Origin: Candidatus Methanophaga sp. GoMg3.2
Lineage (GTDB): Archaea > Halobacteriota > Syntropharchaeia > Alkanophagales > Methanospirareceae
Direction of reading: 5' to 3'
Length of the DNA: 16,344 nucleotides
Assembly: GCA_013180565.1 (NCBI GenBank)
Contig: QBUN01000401.1
Coordinates: 1-16,344 of the forward strand
The notes under the pieces were generated by a model. That model did no database searches, was not told the DNA's origin, and worked only from the letters and a program-made list of their open reading frames with translations. Each line of letters opens with the position of its first letter. The first letter of the stretch is position 1. This document shows, piece by piece, positions 1 through 6,564 of this stretch. The translations under genes and the position numbers were made by a program.

Positions 1-2
1 CG

Positions 3-398
3 TTATTCTATGCGGTATTAGATTTGAGCGAGAGGACGTTGACATACGTCAGTGCGGGACATAACCCCCCGGTGATCTTCAAAGCGAAGACCAGAACTCT
101 AATGCGGCTCGATGCGAAAGGGATCGCGCTGGGTGCAATAGCGGATATAGAACTGGAAGAGCGAAAGATCATACTGGACGGCGGTGATACAGTCGTCTTC
201 TATACCGATGGTGTGACCGAGGCGATAAATAAGAGCATGGATCAGTTTGGGGAAGAGCGACTCATTATGACTATTAAGGAGAATCATGAATTATCTGCAG
301 ATGATATGATAGAGAAGATAAAGGGGGAGGTATTAGCCTTCTGTGGCGATGAGCCGCAATTTGATGATATTACACTAATGGCATTGAAGGCGGAGTGA
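3..398 (+). CDS. SpoIIE/RsbU-type PP2C serine phosphatase, C-terminal part (5' end outside window)
   Basis: The reading frame is open from the window edge (first full codon at base 3), so the start lies upstream and only about 131 C-terminal residues are seen. They carry the hallmarks of the SpoIIE/RsbU branch of PP2C phosphatases: a LFYAVLDL strand, the AGHNPP motif, the FYTDGVTEA metal-binding Asp segment and the terminal FDDITLMAL motif with paired Asp residues. In this family the enzyme removes a serine phosphate from a STAS-domain anti-anti-sigma factor. It is followed after 3 nt by an RsbW-like kinase, so the two are almost certainly one operon and one partner-switching pathway. Upstream sensor domains, common in this family, cannot be seen. 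The family call is firm; the target is inferred. Confidence 0.9.
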   Translation, partial: LFYAVLDLSERTLTYVSAGHNPPVIFKAKTRTLMRLDAKGIALGAIADIELEERKIILDGGDTVVFYTDGVTEAINKSMDQFGEERLIMTIKENHELSADDMIEKIKGEVLAFCGDEPQFDDITLMALKAE

Positions 399-401
399 AG
401 A

Positions 402-821
402 TTGCAAATGGAAGATCGGTTTGAACTCGAGATAGAATCGAAATTGGAGGACTTAGCGGTGATAGCAGATTTCATCACTGATTCGATGCGTGAATTTGGG
501 TTGGCGGATCCTAAGATATTCGAGATTCAAATGGCTGTTGACGAGGCGTGCACTAACATTATCAACTACGGCTACACCGTAGGCATGATTAATATCTCCT
601 GCTGGAGAAGGGACGAGGATGTCATAGTGGTCATCAAAGATCGGGGTAAGCCGTTTGATCCCACATCGGTCCCTCCGCCAGATCTGGATGCGAGTTTAGA
701 AAAGCGGAAGATAGGAGGACTCGGGGTATATTTCATGAAGACGCTGGTGGATGAGGTTAAGTATGAGTTTAAGGATGGAAAGAATGTGTTGACGATGGTG
801 GTGAAAGCGTCAGCGAGGTGA
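402..821 (+). CDS. RsbW-like anti-sigma-type serine kinase (GHKL ATPase)
   Basis: A 139-aa single-domain GHKL ATPase of the RsbW/SpoIIAB type. Residues 47-58 give the N box (VDEACTNIINYG), about 78-85 the G1 box (DRGKPFDP) and about 103-112 the glycine-rich lid (IGGLGVYFMK). Members phosphorylate STAS proteins and sequester a binding partner, classically a sigma factor. The TTG start at 402 is chosen because GGAG at 392-395 sits 6 nt before it; an ATG two codons later (408) is the alternative and would put GGAG 12 nt away. The gene lies directly behind a PP2C phosphatase, the usual antagonist. No STAS protein is visible here, so it should lie upstream or elsewhere. Archaea lack sigma factors, so the regulated partner is unknown. 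Confidence 0.88.
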   Translation: MQMEDRFELEIESKLEDLAVIADFITDSMREFGLADPKIFEIQMAVDEACTNIINYGYTVGMINISCWRRDEDVIVVIKDRGKPFDPTSVPPPDLDASLEKRKIGGLGVYFMKTLVDEVKYEFKDGKNVLTMVVKASAR

Positions 822-1165
822 AGAGGGCGATTCAGAAGCGGGGGTTGTAGGCATGAACATGGCATCTAATCTCTCGTGATTTTCTGATTTTGACAAATCG
901 CGGGTTTTAAAGAGATATATTGGCGATGTCATACCAAAATGCTATGCATATCATTACATACTTTAGTTGCAGGCTCTTTAATTAAGTATGGAGAACGTGA
1001 TTGAATACAGGGGAGAGGTGAAGTGAGTTAAGCGATGATAGGTGTTCGACCAGAGGCATATATATGCGAACCTTGTTCAGATATACCACCAAATTGGAGG
1101 GATACGCGAAGTGAGTTGGGATATGAAACGTTATCTGACATCGGGACAAAAAATGAGGAAATATT
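822..1165. other. Low-coding gap of 344 bp
   Basis: No convincing gene of normal size is present. The stretch holds a TATA-like AGAGATATAT at 911-920, a strong Shine-Dalgarno-like GAGGTGA at 1014-1020 with no good start codon behind it (the GTG at 1023 stops after two codons), a perfect 12-bp palindrome GCATATATATGC at 1056-1067, and a 44-codon open frame at 1035-1169 described separately. The sequence at 1061-1074 recurs at 1767-1783 beyond the next gene, which suggests that the right part of the gap belongs to a cassette boundary. Confidence 0.6.
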
Positions 1166-1169
1166 ATGA
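1035..1169 (+). CDS. Possible small protein of 44 aa (doubtful)
   Basis: An ATG-started frame of 44 codons with a CEPC (CxxC) pair near the N-terminus, ending in a TGA that overlaps the next gene's ATG by 4 nt (ATGA), the usual geometry for translational coupling. A GAGGTGA lies at 1014-1020, 14 nt before the ATG, which is rather far. Against it: it is short, has no family I recognise, and contains the 12-bp palindrome and the repeat that may mark a cassette junction, so it may be chance. Reported only as a candidate. Confidence 0.25.
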   Translation: MIGVRPEAYICEPCSDIPPNWRDTRSELGYETLSDIGTKNEEIL

Positions 1170-1675
1170 ATGTCAATCTGAAAAAGAGCTTGGATAGAGC
1201 AATCGATTTGCTGGGCACACCTACCGATTATGAGAATTATATTTCCATCAAAATCAAACCTGTTCGTGGAGGATGTTGCTGCTTTCATTGTTGGCCAAAA
1301 ACATGGGCTATTCTCAATGAATATATCTCTCCTTGTGGACCACTTGAGGATGAAGGTGATGTCTTAATCGATAAAAACAATGAAAAGTTCGTTTTAGAAT
1401 GCCATGAAAGTGGTCCAGAAATTATTGCTTATCTCGGATTGGGTACAGCATCGATTGCTCTTGTAACATCCATTATTAATTTAATTATCACTTTAGCAAA
1501 GGCTAATCAAAACGAACACCATAGAAATCCTGCGAAATTAAAAATTACAAGACGTTGGCAAATTAAAGGACAGGCCGAGGAAGAAGAAATTATGGAGATA
1601 GATTTTCCACTTTCTGATAATACCAAAAAATTAAAGGATAATATCAGAAAAGCTATCGAAGAAAGAAAGGAATAA
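1166..1675 (+). CDS. Orphan membrane protein with CCCxxC motif (169 aa)
   Basis: I do not recognise the family. The protein has a soluble N-terminal part with a cysteine cluster GGCCCFHCWP near residues 35-44 and two further Cys (57 and 80), then one hydrophobic span at about 87-111 (beginning IIAYLGLGTASIAL), a basic stretch, and a charged C-terminal tail with an acidic EEEE run. A single-pass topology is likely. GAGGA at 1155-1159 lies 6 nt before the ATG and supports this start. Codon use is clearly more A/T-rich than in its neighbours (many AAA, AAT, ATT), suggesting transfer. It is preceded by a short repeat and followed, 25 nt after the stop, by a palindromic attC-like element. The layout (ESGPE, TM span, basic tail) loosely recalls small effector-associated membrane proteins of bacteria, but that is only an impression. 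Confidence 0.6.
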   Translation: MNVNLKKSLDRAIDLLGTPTDYENYISIKIKPVRGGCCCFHCWPKTWAILNEYISPCGPLEDEGDVLIDKNNEKFVLECHESGPEIIAYLGLGTASIALVTSIINLIITLAKANQNEHHRNPAKLKITRRWQIKGQAEEEEIMEIDFPLSDNTKKLKDNIRKAIEERKE

Positions 1676-1700
1676 TACTTGTCCCGACGAACAGACAAGA

Positions 1701-1775
1701 CAGCATATACGCTACGGGCTAACGCCCTTGCCCTTCGGGACATTGCTCCCTTTGGTCGCAACGTCGTATATGCTG
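1701..1775. repeat. Structured palindromic element, attC-like
   Basis: A perfect 11-bp inverted repeat, CAGCATATACG at 1701-1711 and CGTATATGCTG at 1765-1775, encloses a 53-nt GC-rich interior that contains smaller hairpins (GGGC-TAAC-GCCC at 1716-1727; CCC-TTC-GGG at 1731-1739; GGGA/TCCC at 1737-1750). It begins 25 nt after the stop of the AT-rich orphan gene and stands out from its AT-rich flanks. Such an imperfect palindrome behind a small foreign-looking gene is the layout of an integron cassette recombination site, although canonical RYYYAAC and GTTRRRY end boxes are not clearly present. A generic dispersed palindromic repeat or a terminator-like RNA structure are alternatives. Confidence 0.55.
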
Positions 1776-1973
1776 GGAACCTTATCGGAAAACCTAAAAA
1801 CCAATATTGAAATGGATATGGCACCATGATTTCAAAAAGGGTAGTAATTGAACTATGAACAAAACATAAATAATAGTTCGAGCATTTGCATACTATCTCC
1901 ATGTAAACGTATCCTTCTTGTTTATTTAGTATAGCTAAAAAAGAATCAAGCGCAGGATAAGGAGAAGGTAGAA

Positions 1974-2762
1974 ATGTCAAAGGTTGATGTGCGTGACATC
2001 GAGATCAATTACCATGAGGAAGGAACGGGTTTTCCCCTGGTCTTGATACATGGCCTTAGCGGAGATCAGGCCGGATGGGTGTGGGTAATGCCGGAGTTTT
2101 CCAAACACTATCGAACCATAGCTCCCGATGTTCGAGGTCATGGAGACTCCGGGAAACCGGACATGCCATATTCAATCCAACAATTCTCTGCGGATCTTTT
2201 TGCGCTCTTTCAGAAATTAAAGATCCGTCAGGCACACCTGCTCGGCTTTTCTATGGGTGCGGCAATAGCCCAGCAGTTTGTCCTTGACCATCCAGAAAGG
2301 GTAAAATCGCTCATTCTGGTTTCCACCTTCAGTCACACTGACGTCCATCTCCACAAGGCTTTTATTAGGCTTCGTAAGAGCCTGGATAGGGGTGGATATT
2401 CTACATTCTTTGATGAGATGGTAAAACTGGCCTTTAACCCTGATTTTGTCACTGCAAACACCCACTTCATGGAGGAGGTAAAAGCAATGGGGATCAAAAT
2501 CAATTCGCCGACTGCGATCGCACATGCAACCGAAGCCTGCATGAAGTTCAATGTGAAGAACCGAATCTCCCAGATCTCAGTTCCAACCCTGATAATCTCC
2601 GGAAGAGAGGATACATTTACTCCGCTCGCCATATCAGAACAGATCCATCAATCTATACACAGTTCACAGTGGAAGATACTCGAAGGGGTGGGGCACAACA
2701 TATACATAGAAAAGCCCGCCATCCTTGCACAGGCAGTCCTGGAATTCCTGGGACGTCAATAG
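1974..2762 (+). CDS. Alpha/beta-fold hydrolase
   Basis: A full-length 262-aa single-domain alpha/beta hydrolase. The oxyanion region HGLSG is at 26-30, the nucleophile elbow GFSMG at 91-95 (Ser93), the acid Asp213 in GREDTFTP and the catalytic His241 in GVGHNIYIEKP, so the triad is complete. RGHGDSGKP at about 54-62 is the common post-strand loop. A helical cap lies at about 120-195. There is no signal peptide, so it is cytosolic. The substrate cannot be told; the sequence resembles general carboxylester or enol-lactone hydrolases common in bacteria, so a bacterial source is possible. GGAGAAGG about 6-13 nt before the ATG supports the start. The gene stands alone, next to the cassette-like region upstream. 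Confidence 0.9.
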   Translation: MSKVDVRDIEINYHEEGTGFPLVLIHGLSGDQAGWVWVMPEFSKHYRTIAPDVRGHGDSGKPDMPYSIQQFSADLFALFQKLKIRQAHLLGFSMGAAIAQQFVLDHPERVKSLILVSTFSHTDVHLHKAFIRLRKSLDRGGYSTFFDEMVKLAFNPDFVTANTHFMEEVKAMGIKINSPTAIAHATEACMKFNVKNRISQISVPTLIISGREDTFTPLAISEQIHQSIHSSQWKILEGVGHNIYIEKPAILAQAVLEFLGRQ

Positions 2763-2778
2763 GTGTTTGCCCCTTATC

Positions 2779-2805
2779 AACATCTATTTGATTTAGTAAG
2801 ATGTT
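2779..2805. other. Inverted repeat behind the hydrolase gene
   Basis: AACATCT at 2779-2785 and AGATGTT at 2799-2805 form a perfect 7-bp stem with a 13-nt AT-rich loop, starting 17 nt after the hydrolase stop. There is no T-tract after it, so it is a weak terminator candidate or a 3' stabilising hairpin. Confidence 0.3.
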
Positions 2806-2963
2806 CTCGTCCCAGGAAGAGGTATTCGAGAAGGAAAAGAGGTATCTGATGCTCGTGAGACCGCGAATAGTGAGAACAAACTAAAATCCATTATTGACGC
2901 AGATGAAATCAAATTAATCCACATTTTCGCCTAGAAGTCAGTAACACCTCGTGTTAATAAGGT

Positions 2964-3230
2964 ATGGCCAAACGAATAATTCAAAGATATTTTATAGTTC
3001 CAGTTCCAACATATAAAATGAACATGAGCACAGATGAAGAGAGGGCCCGACAAACTTATCTTTTCGAGAAAGCGTGGGCGGATCTGAGCAGTTTAACGCC
3101 CGAGGAATACGTAGAATTTATCGGTATTGATCCGGCAGAGCTAGGTATATTGGCACTAACGTATTCGGATGAGCCAATTGAAGAGACCTTAAATAGACTG
3201 CTAAATGGTGAGTGGGGAACGAAGAAATAA
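2964..3230 (+). CDS. Hypothetical protein, 88 aa
   Basis: I do not recognise this protein. It is small and soluble; the first 18 residues are basic and hydrophobic, the rest acidic and helical, with a segment (LTPEEYVEFIGIDPAELG, about 44-61) that could be a small helical domain. No strong Shine-Dalgarno site precedes the ATG at 2964 (only AAGG), and internal ATGs at 3018 and 3024 start a more typical soluble sequence, so the start is uncertain. A tight hairpin TAACAC-CTC-GTGTTA (2942-2956) lies just upstream and could be an operator. It is followed by a TATA box and a DUF357 gene on the same strand. Confidence 0.5.
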   Translation: MAKRIIQRYFIVPVPTYKMNMSTDEERARQTYLFEKAWADLSSLTPEEYVEFIGIDPAELGILALTYSDEPIEETLNRLLNGEWGTKK

Positions 3231-3238
3231 CGCCATAG

Positions 3239-3246
3239 TATATAAG
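3239..3246 (+). promoter_or_regulatory. TATA box for the DUF357 gene
   Basis: TATATAAG lies in the short gap between the 88-aa protein and the DUF357 gene. A start site about 25 bp downstream (near 3265-3270) would give a leader of about 55 nt to the ATG at 3324. Confidence 0.45.
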
Positions 3247-3323
3247 AAATATCCAAAACTTTAAGTCAGACTCCGTGAAAATGTCCGCTATAAAGGTTTG
3301 TGGTTCTAAAAGGCGATGAGCGG

Positions 3324-3554
3324 ATGAGCGAAACAGACCGGATAAAGAAGGACATAGCACTTTTTGAAGATAGCATAGCTGAGCTAGATCCCCTATCGCT
3401 CGATGGCAATGAGAAAGAGGTAGTGGATAACGCAAAGAGATACTACGAAGACACGAAATATTACCTTAAAAAAGGTGACTTCTTCACTGCTTTTGGCTGT
3501 ATAAACTATGCTCATGGACTCGTAGATGGGCTAAAAAAAACTCTACAAATATAA
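3324..3554 (+). CDS. DUF357 family protein
   Basis: A 76-aa helical protein whose second half, about 39-74 (AKRYYEDTKYYLKKGDFFTAF, then INYAHGLVDGLKK), matches what I know of the archaeal DUF357 family, an uncharacterised helical hairpin domain found widely in euryarchaea. A short helix precedes it. The ATG at 3324 is preferred: the frame is open upstream to a GTG at 3300, but the eight extra residues add nothing to the domain. No strong ribosome-binding site is seen for either (GGCGAT 6 nt before the ATG is weak). It is convergent with the presenilin-like gene, with only 37 nt between the two stops. Function unknown. Confidence 0.7.
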   Translation: MSETDRIKKDIALFEDSIAELDPLSLDGNEKEVVDNAKRYYEDTKYYLKKGDFFTAFGCINYAHGLVDGLKKTLQI

Positions 3555-3591
3555 TAATTTATCAAAATGGCAAGAAGAAGTAAAGATTTGC

Positions 3592-4452
3592 TCAAACAAG
3601 CAGAGCTAGTCCTATGACAAACCCAATTATCGCACCGGAATTAAGAAACGGCAGTCCGGCATGCGGCTTCCCTCGGCCTGCAATTCTGCTCAGTACCGCA
3701 TAACCCGCTAAAGTGCCTAGTGCCGCACCCAACGCAGGTGCTGCACTTGTGTAGTTCACAAACGCAGAGACAACTAACATAGACGGTATAATCGCATCGC
3801 CAAGTCCCATGAAGAACGCTTCCCCCATATCGCTATTCTTCACAATAGAGAAATTCCGCTTCCGCGGCAGAACAAAAAGGATCGGCAATCGCATCTCCAC
3901 GATGGATTCCGCCAGTGATACCATGTGCTTCGTCTTATACACCGAAATCGCATCATATATCGCCAATAGTATCATTAAGAGTATTACAGGGAGTATGTCA
4001 AGCGAGATACCAAACATCGCTGCCGCACCGCCCCCTATTACCAAGCCTGTCGCATCGAGGATATACCATTCTGGATATATATAAAGGAGAACAGTAAGTG
4101 CGATAGTGATAAGTATCGGGACATAGCCATAAGGAACAAGAACAGCCATTACATAATACATCGTTACTGCCACTGCAGCGAGCATTATGAACTGAACAAG
4201 TTTATCGCCCCCGAATTTGAGCACTAGAAGTATAAGTGCGGTGAACCCTATAATAAGGATAATGAAGTATACAGTATTCCACATTGACTCCGGATCTTGA
4301 AAAGCTTTTATGCCCGAAGCTGTAAATGGTGCCGCAAGCAGTACTGCTATTACTTGTGTGAGCACGAGTAAAACAGCCATACCTAAGCACAGAAAAATGC
4401 TCAAGTTCTTTTCTTCTGTTTCTGTTTCTGTTACTTCTTCTTCTTCGCTCAT
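3592..4452 (-). CDS. Presenilin/signal peptide peptidase homologue (PSH), intramembrane aspartyl protease
   Basis: A 286-aa polytopic membrane protein (about nine hydrophobic spans after an acidic N-terminal tail of Glu/Thr repeats). It has the two catalytic signatures of family A22 GxGD proteases: YD at 166-167 in LLAIYDAISVY and GLGD at 216-219 in FFMGLGDAIIP, with Asp167 and Asp219 as the expected pair. The third, PAL-type site near the C-terminus reads HAGLPFLN (264-271), so Pro-Ala-Leu is replaced by Gly-Leu-Pro; archaeal members often differ from the eukaryotic motif here. The family cleaves transmembrane segments, such as remnant signal peptides. A TATA-like TTTTATTTAA lies on this strand about 25-30 bp before the likely start, giving a short leader. 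It is divergent from the SMC-like gene. Confidence 0.85.
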   Translation of the reverse strand: MSEEEEVTETETEEKNLSIFLCLGMAVLLVLTQVIAVLLAAPFTASGIKAFQDPESMWNTVYFIILIIGFTALILLVLKFGGDKLVQFIMLAAVAVTMYYVMAVLVPYGYVPILITIALTVLLYIYPEWYILDATGLVIGGGAAAMFGISLDILPVILLMILLAIYDAISVYKTKHMVSLAESIVEMRLPILFVLPRKRNFSIVKNSDMGEAFFMGLGDAIIPSMLVVSAFVNYTSAAPALGAALGTLAGYAVLSRIAGRGKPHAGLPFLNSGAIIGFVIGLALLV

Positions 4453-4537
4453 TGTATCCCTATGGTATTAGAGTTAGATTAAATAAAACCTTTAACTTCC
4501 ACAAAGTAAAATTGTCATATCAGTAAAGCCCGCAAAA

Positions 4538-6463
4538 ATGCCGAAATCTAACGACTCAGAGCCCGACATATGGCTGAAGGAGATAATATTAGAAAACTTC
4601 ATGTCGTACGAATACGCGCGAATACCGCTGAAACGGGGACTCAATCTGATTTCGGGTCCTAACGGAGCGGGAAAATCATCCATTCTAGTGGCTATTTCTG
4701 TCGCTTTGGGTCAGATATATACCGAAAGGAGTAGACGGCTGAGGGATTTGATAAGACGGGGAAAGGAACTCGGAAGGATTACTTTAGTCTTCGATAACAA
4801 AGCGAAGAACGGAAAGAGACCAATAAGCTTTTCTGATGCCGATACTTTCCTGCTGTCCCGGTATCTGAAGAAGGATGGGAATTACTGGTGGGAAGCGGAT
4901 TACAAGCAGGTGAGCTATGAAGAAGTTGCCAGGCTGTTCCAGGGTTTTGGACTAGATCCGAATAATATGTTGATAATAATGCATCAAAACACAATGGAAC
5001 AATTCTGCTTGACCTCACCACAGGAGAAGCTGAAGCTTTTAGAGGATGCTGTTGGCTTCGGCTCTTATCGAGCGAAGGTGGTAGAAGCGAAGAACCGGCT
5101 TGAATCCATCATAAGCGAAGATGATTCTATTTCCGAATTGCTAGGAAGAGCAGAAGAGAGCCTTGGCTATTGGAAAGAGATGCATGAGAAGTATATGAAA
5201 AGGGACGAGCTGGAGGAGCGAAGAAAATGGCTGAAGAGAGAGGCAATATGGGTTCGTGTAATAAAACAGGAAGCGGCATCAAAGCAGCTCGAGGAACGGC
5301 TCAAAGTGAAGGAATATGCACTTCTGTCTAGCTCAGAGGAGATGGAGGCTACAAGAGAGAAGATAAATCTATGGCGTGAAAAACTCGACTCGTGGAAGAT
5401 AAACTCTAAGGAACACTTTTACGAACTTTTACATTTAGAGAAAGAAGAGACAAGAATTGTACTTTTAACAGACCATCTGCGCGAGAAGGAACAGATGCTA
5501 CGCGAACTGGGGAAGAAGGAAGAGGCGACTGAACTAAAAGAAAGACAAAAAGAGATAGGTATAAGGGCGAAAGAACTGAAAGAAACAATAAAGAAGGTGC
5601 AAAGTGGACTCGGAGCCGTTGACCGAAGTCTGGAATCTGACATGGATGAGTATATTACTTATCGCGTAAAGGGCGAGGTCCTGAAGATTAAGCGCGGCAT
5701 GCTAGAAACGGAGATAAAAGCGATAAAATCGGAGCTGGAGAAAGCGAATCAGAAGTTGGCGGGTTTAGCATCGTTGAAGAAGAAAGCGGGTGAACGAATA
5801 GACACGGAAAGGAAACAGAGCGAAATAGAGAATGAGCTGAATTTGGTAGGCGCGAAAATCGAAGCTCTGGGCGAGATACCGGAAGAGACGGAAGAGATCT
5901 ATTCTAATTATTCGAAGTTGTTTGATGAATTGAAAGATAAATCGGAGATTGTCGCATCGAATAAACGAGAGGGTCTTAAGGAACTCGAATCGAGGCGGAA
6001 AATATGGCGTAAAGCGATTACAGACCTCTTAGATTCTATCAACGCCTCATTTAAGCAAATTCTGGCCGGTATAAGTGCTACGGGGTTAGCACGGGTGGTT
6101 AATACCGAGGGTGACGATCTGGAAAACGCGGGTTTAGAACTCTTTGTTGGGTTCAAAGGCTCCCCCCCGGTCCTGTTCGATTATTATACGCAGAGTGGAG
6201 GGGAGAAGACATCGTTGATAATGGCGTTTCTTTTGGCCATCCAGCAACTGCTCCGGTCTCCTTTCCGAGCGGTGGACGAATTCGATATACACATGGACCC
6301 GAGGAATCGAGAAGAGATATATAAAATGATGATTTCATCAATGAAAGACTCTGAATGTCTATTGATCACGCCAAGTCAGTTAAGCGTAACTGATCCGAGC
6401 GTTCATGTAATAGTGGTGCAGAAGGCGTATGGTAAATCCGGAGTGAGCGAGGTTAAAGGATAA
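4538..6463 (+). CDS. SMC5/6-like ABC ATPase, short coiled-coil form
   Basis: A 641-aa SMC/Rad50-fold ATPase. The head's N-half has Walker A GPNGAGKSS at 40-48 and a Q-loop MHQN around Gln150; the C-half has the signature QSGGEKTS at 552-559 and Walker B AVDEFDIHMD at 578-587 (Asp580, Glu581). Two features point to the Smc5/Smc6 branch: the RRLRDLIRRGKE segment after Walker A, and PFRAVDEFDIHMDPRNR, close to eukaryotic Smc6 (PFR-LDEFD-FMD-xNR) rather than the canonical LDEIDAALD. Only about 330 residues of heptad-rich, Lys/Glu-rich coiled coil (about 180-510) separate the halves, with no clear globular hinge and no CxxC zinc hook, so arms are much shorter than in SMC (about 1,100 aa). No strong ribosome-binding site precedes the ATG. 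Role inferred: DNA repair or chromosome organisation. Confidence 0.85.
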   Translation: MPKSNDSEPDIWLKEIILENFMSYEYARIPLKRGLNLISGPNGAGKSSILVAISVALGQIYTERSRRLRDLIRRGKELGRITLVFDNKAKNGKRPISFSDADTFLLSRYLKKDGNYWWEADYKQVSYEEVARLFQGFGLDPNNMLIIMHQNTMEQFCLTSPQEKLKLLEDAVGFGSYRAKVVEAKNRLESIISEDDSISELLGRAEESLGYWKEMHEKYMKRDELEERRKWLKREAIWVRVIKQEAASKQLEERLKVKEYALLSSSEEMEATREKINLWREKLDSWKINSKEHFYELLHLEKEETRIVLLTDHLREKEQMLRELGKKEEATELKERQKEIGIRAKELKETIKKVQSGLGAVDRSLESDMDEYITYRVKGEVLKIKRGMLETEIKAIKSELEKANQKLAGLASLKKKAGERIDTERKQSEIENELNLVGAKIEALGEIPEETEEIYSNYSKLFDELKDKSEIVASNKREGLKELESRRKIWRKAITDLLDSINASFKQILAGISATGLARVVNTEGDDLENAGLELFVGFKGSPPVLFDYYTQSGGEKTSLIMAFLLAIQQLLRSPFRAVDEFDIHMDPRNREEIYKMMISSMKDSECLLITPSQLSVTDPSVHVIVVQKAYGKSGVSEVKG

Positions 6464-6504
6464 CTAATTAGCGCGAGTCCAAAACCGGCTAAATTGCTGA
6501 AAGA

Positions 6505-6513
6505 TTTATATTT
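6505..6513 (+). promoter_or_regulatory. TATA box for the beta-helix protein gene
   Basis: TTTATATTT lies about 55 bp before the ATG at 6565. A start near 6533 would give a leader of about 30 nt containing the strong Shine-Dalgarno run GAGGGGGAG (about 6549-6557). Confidence 0.5.
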
Positions 6514-6564
6514 GATGAACACATGCAATGAAATAGTAGTGCTTTCTGAGGGGGAGAAAGAAAG

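Noticed and set aside
1056..1067. 12-bp palindrome GCATATATATGC taken alone as an operator
   Set aside because: An AT-alternating palindrome of this length is easy to meet by chance; it is used only as part of the repeat at the cassette edge.
1028..1288. Minus-strand frame of 86 codons
   Set aside because: Antisense to the 44-codon frame and the orphan gene, with no family resemblance; probably chance.
1507..1980. Long minus-strand open frame of 157 codons across the orphan gene and the palindrome
   Set aside because: It runs antisense through the better-supported gene and through the hairpin element, has no recognisable domain and no ribosome-binding site.
4538..6463. Reading the SMC-like protein as Rad50/SbcC
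   Set aside because: No CxxC zinc hook is present, no Mre11-like nuclease gene is next to it, and the Walker B region fits Smc5/6 better.
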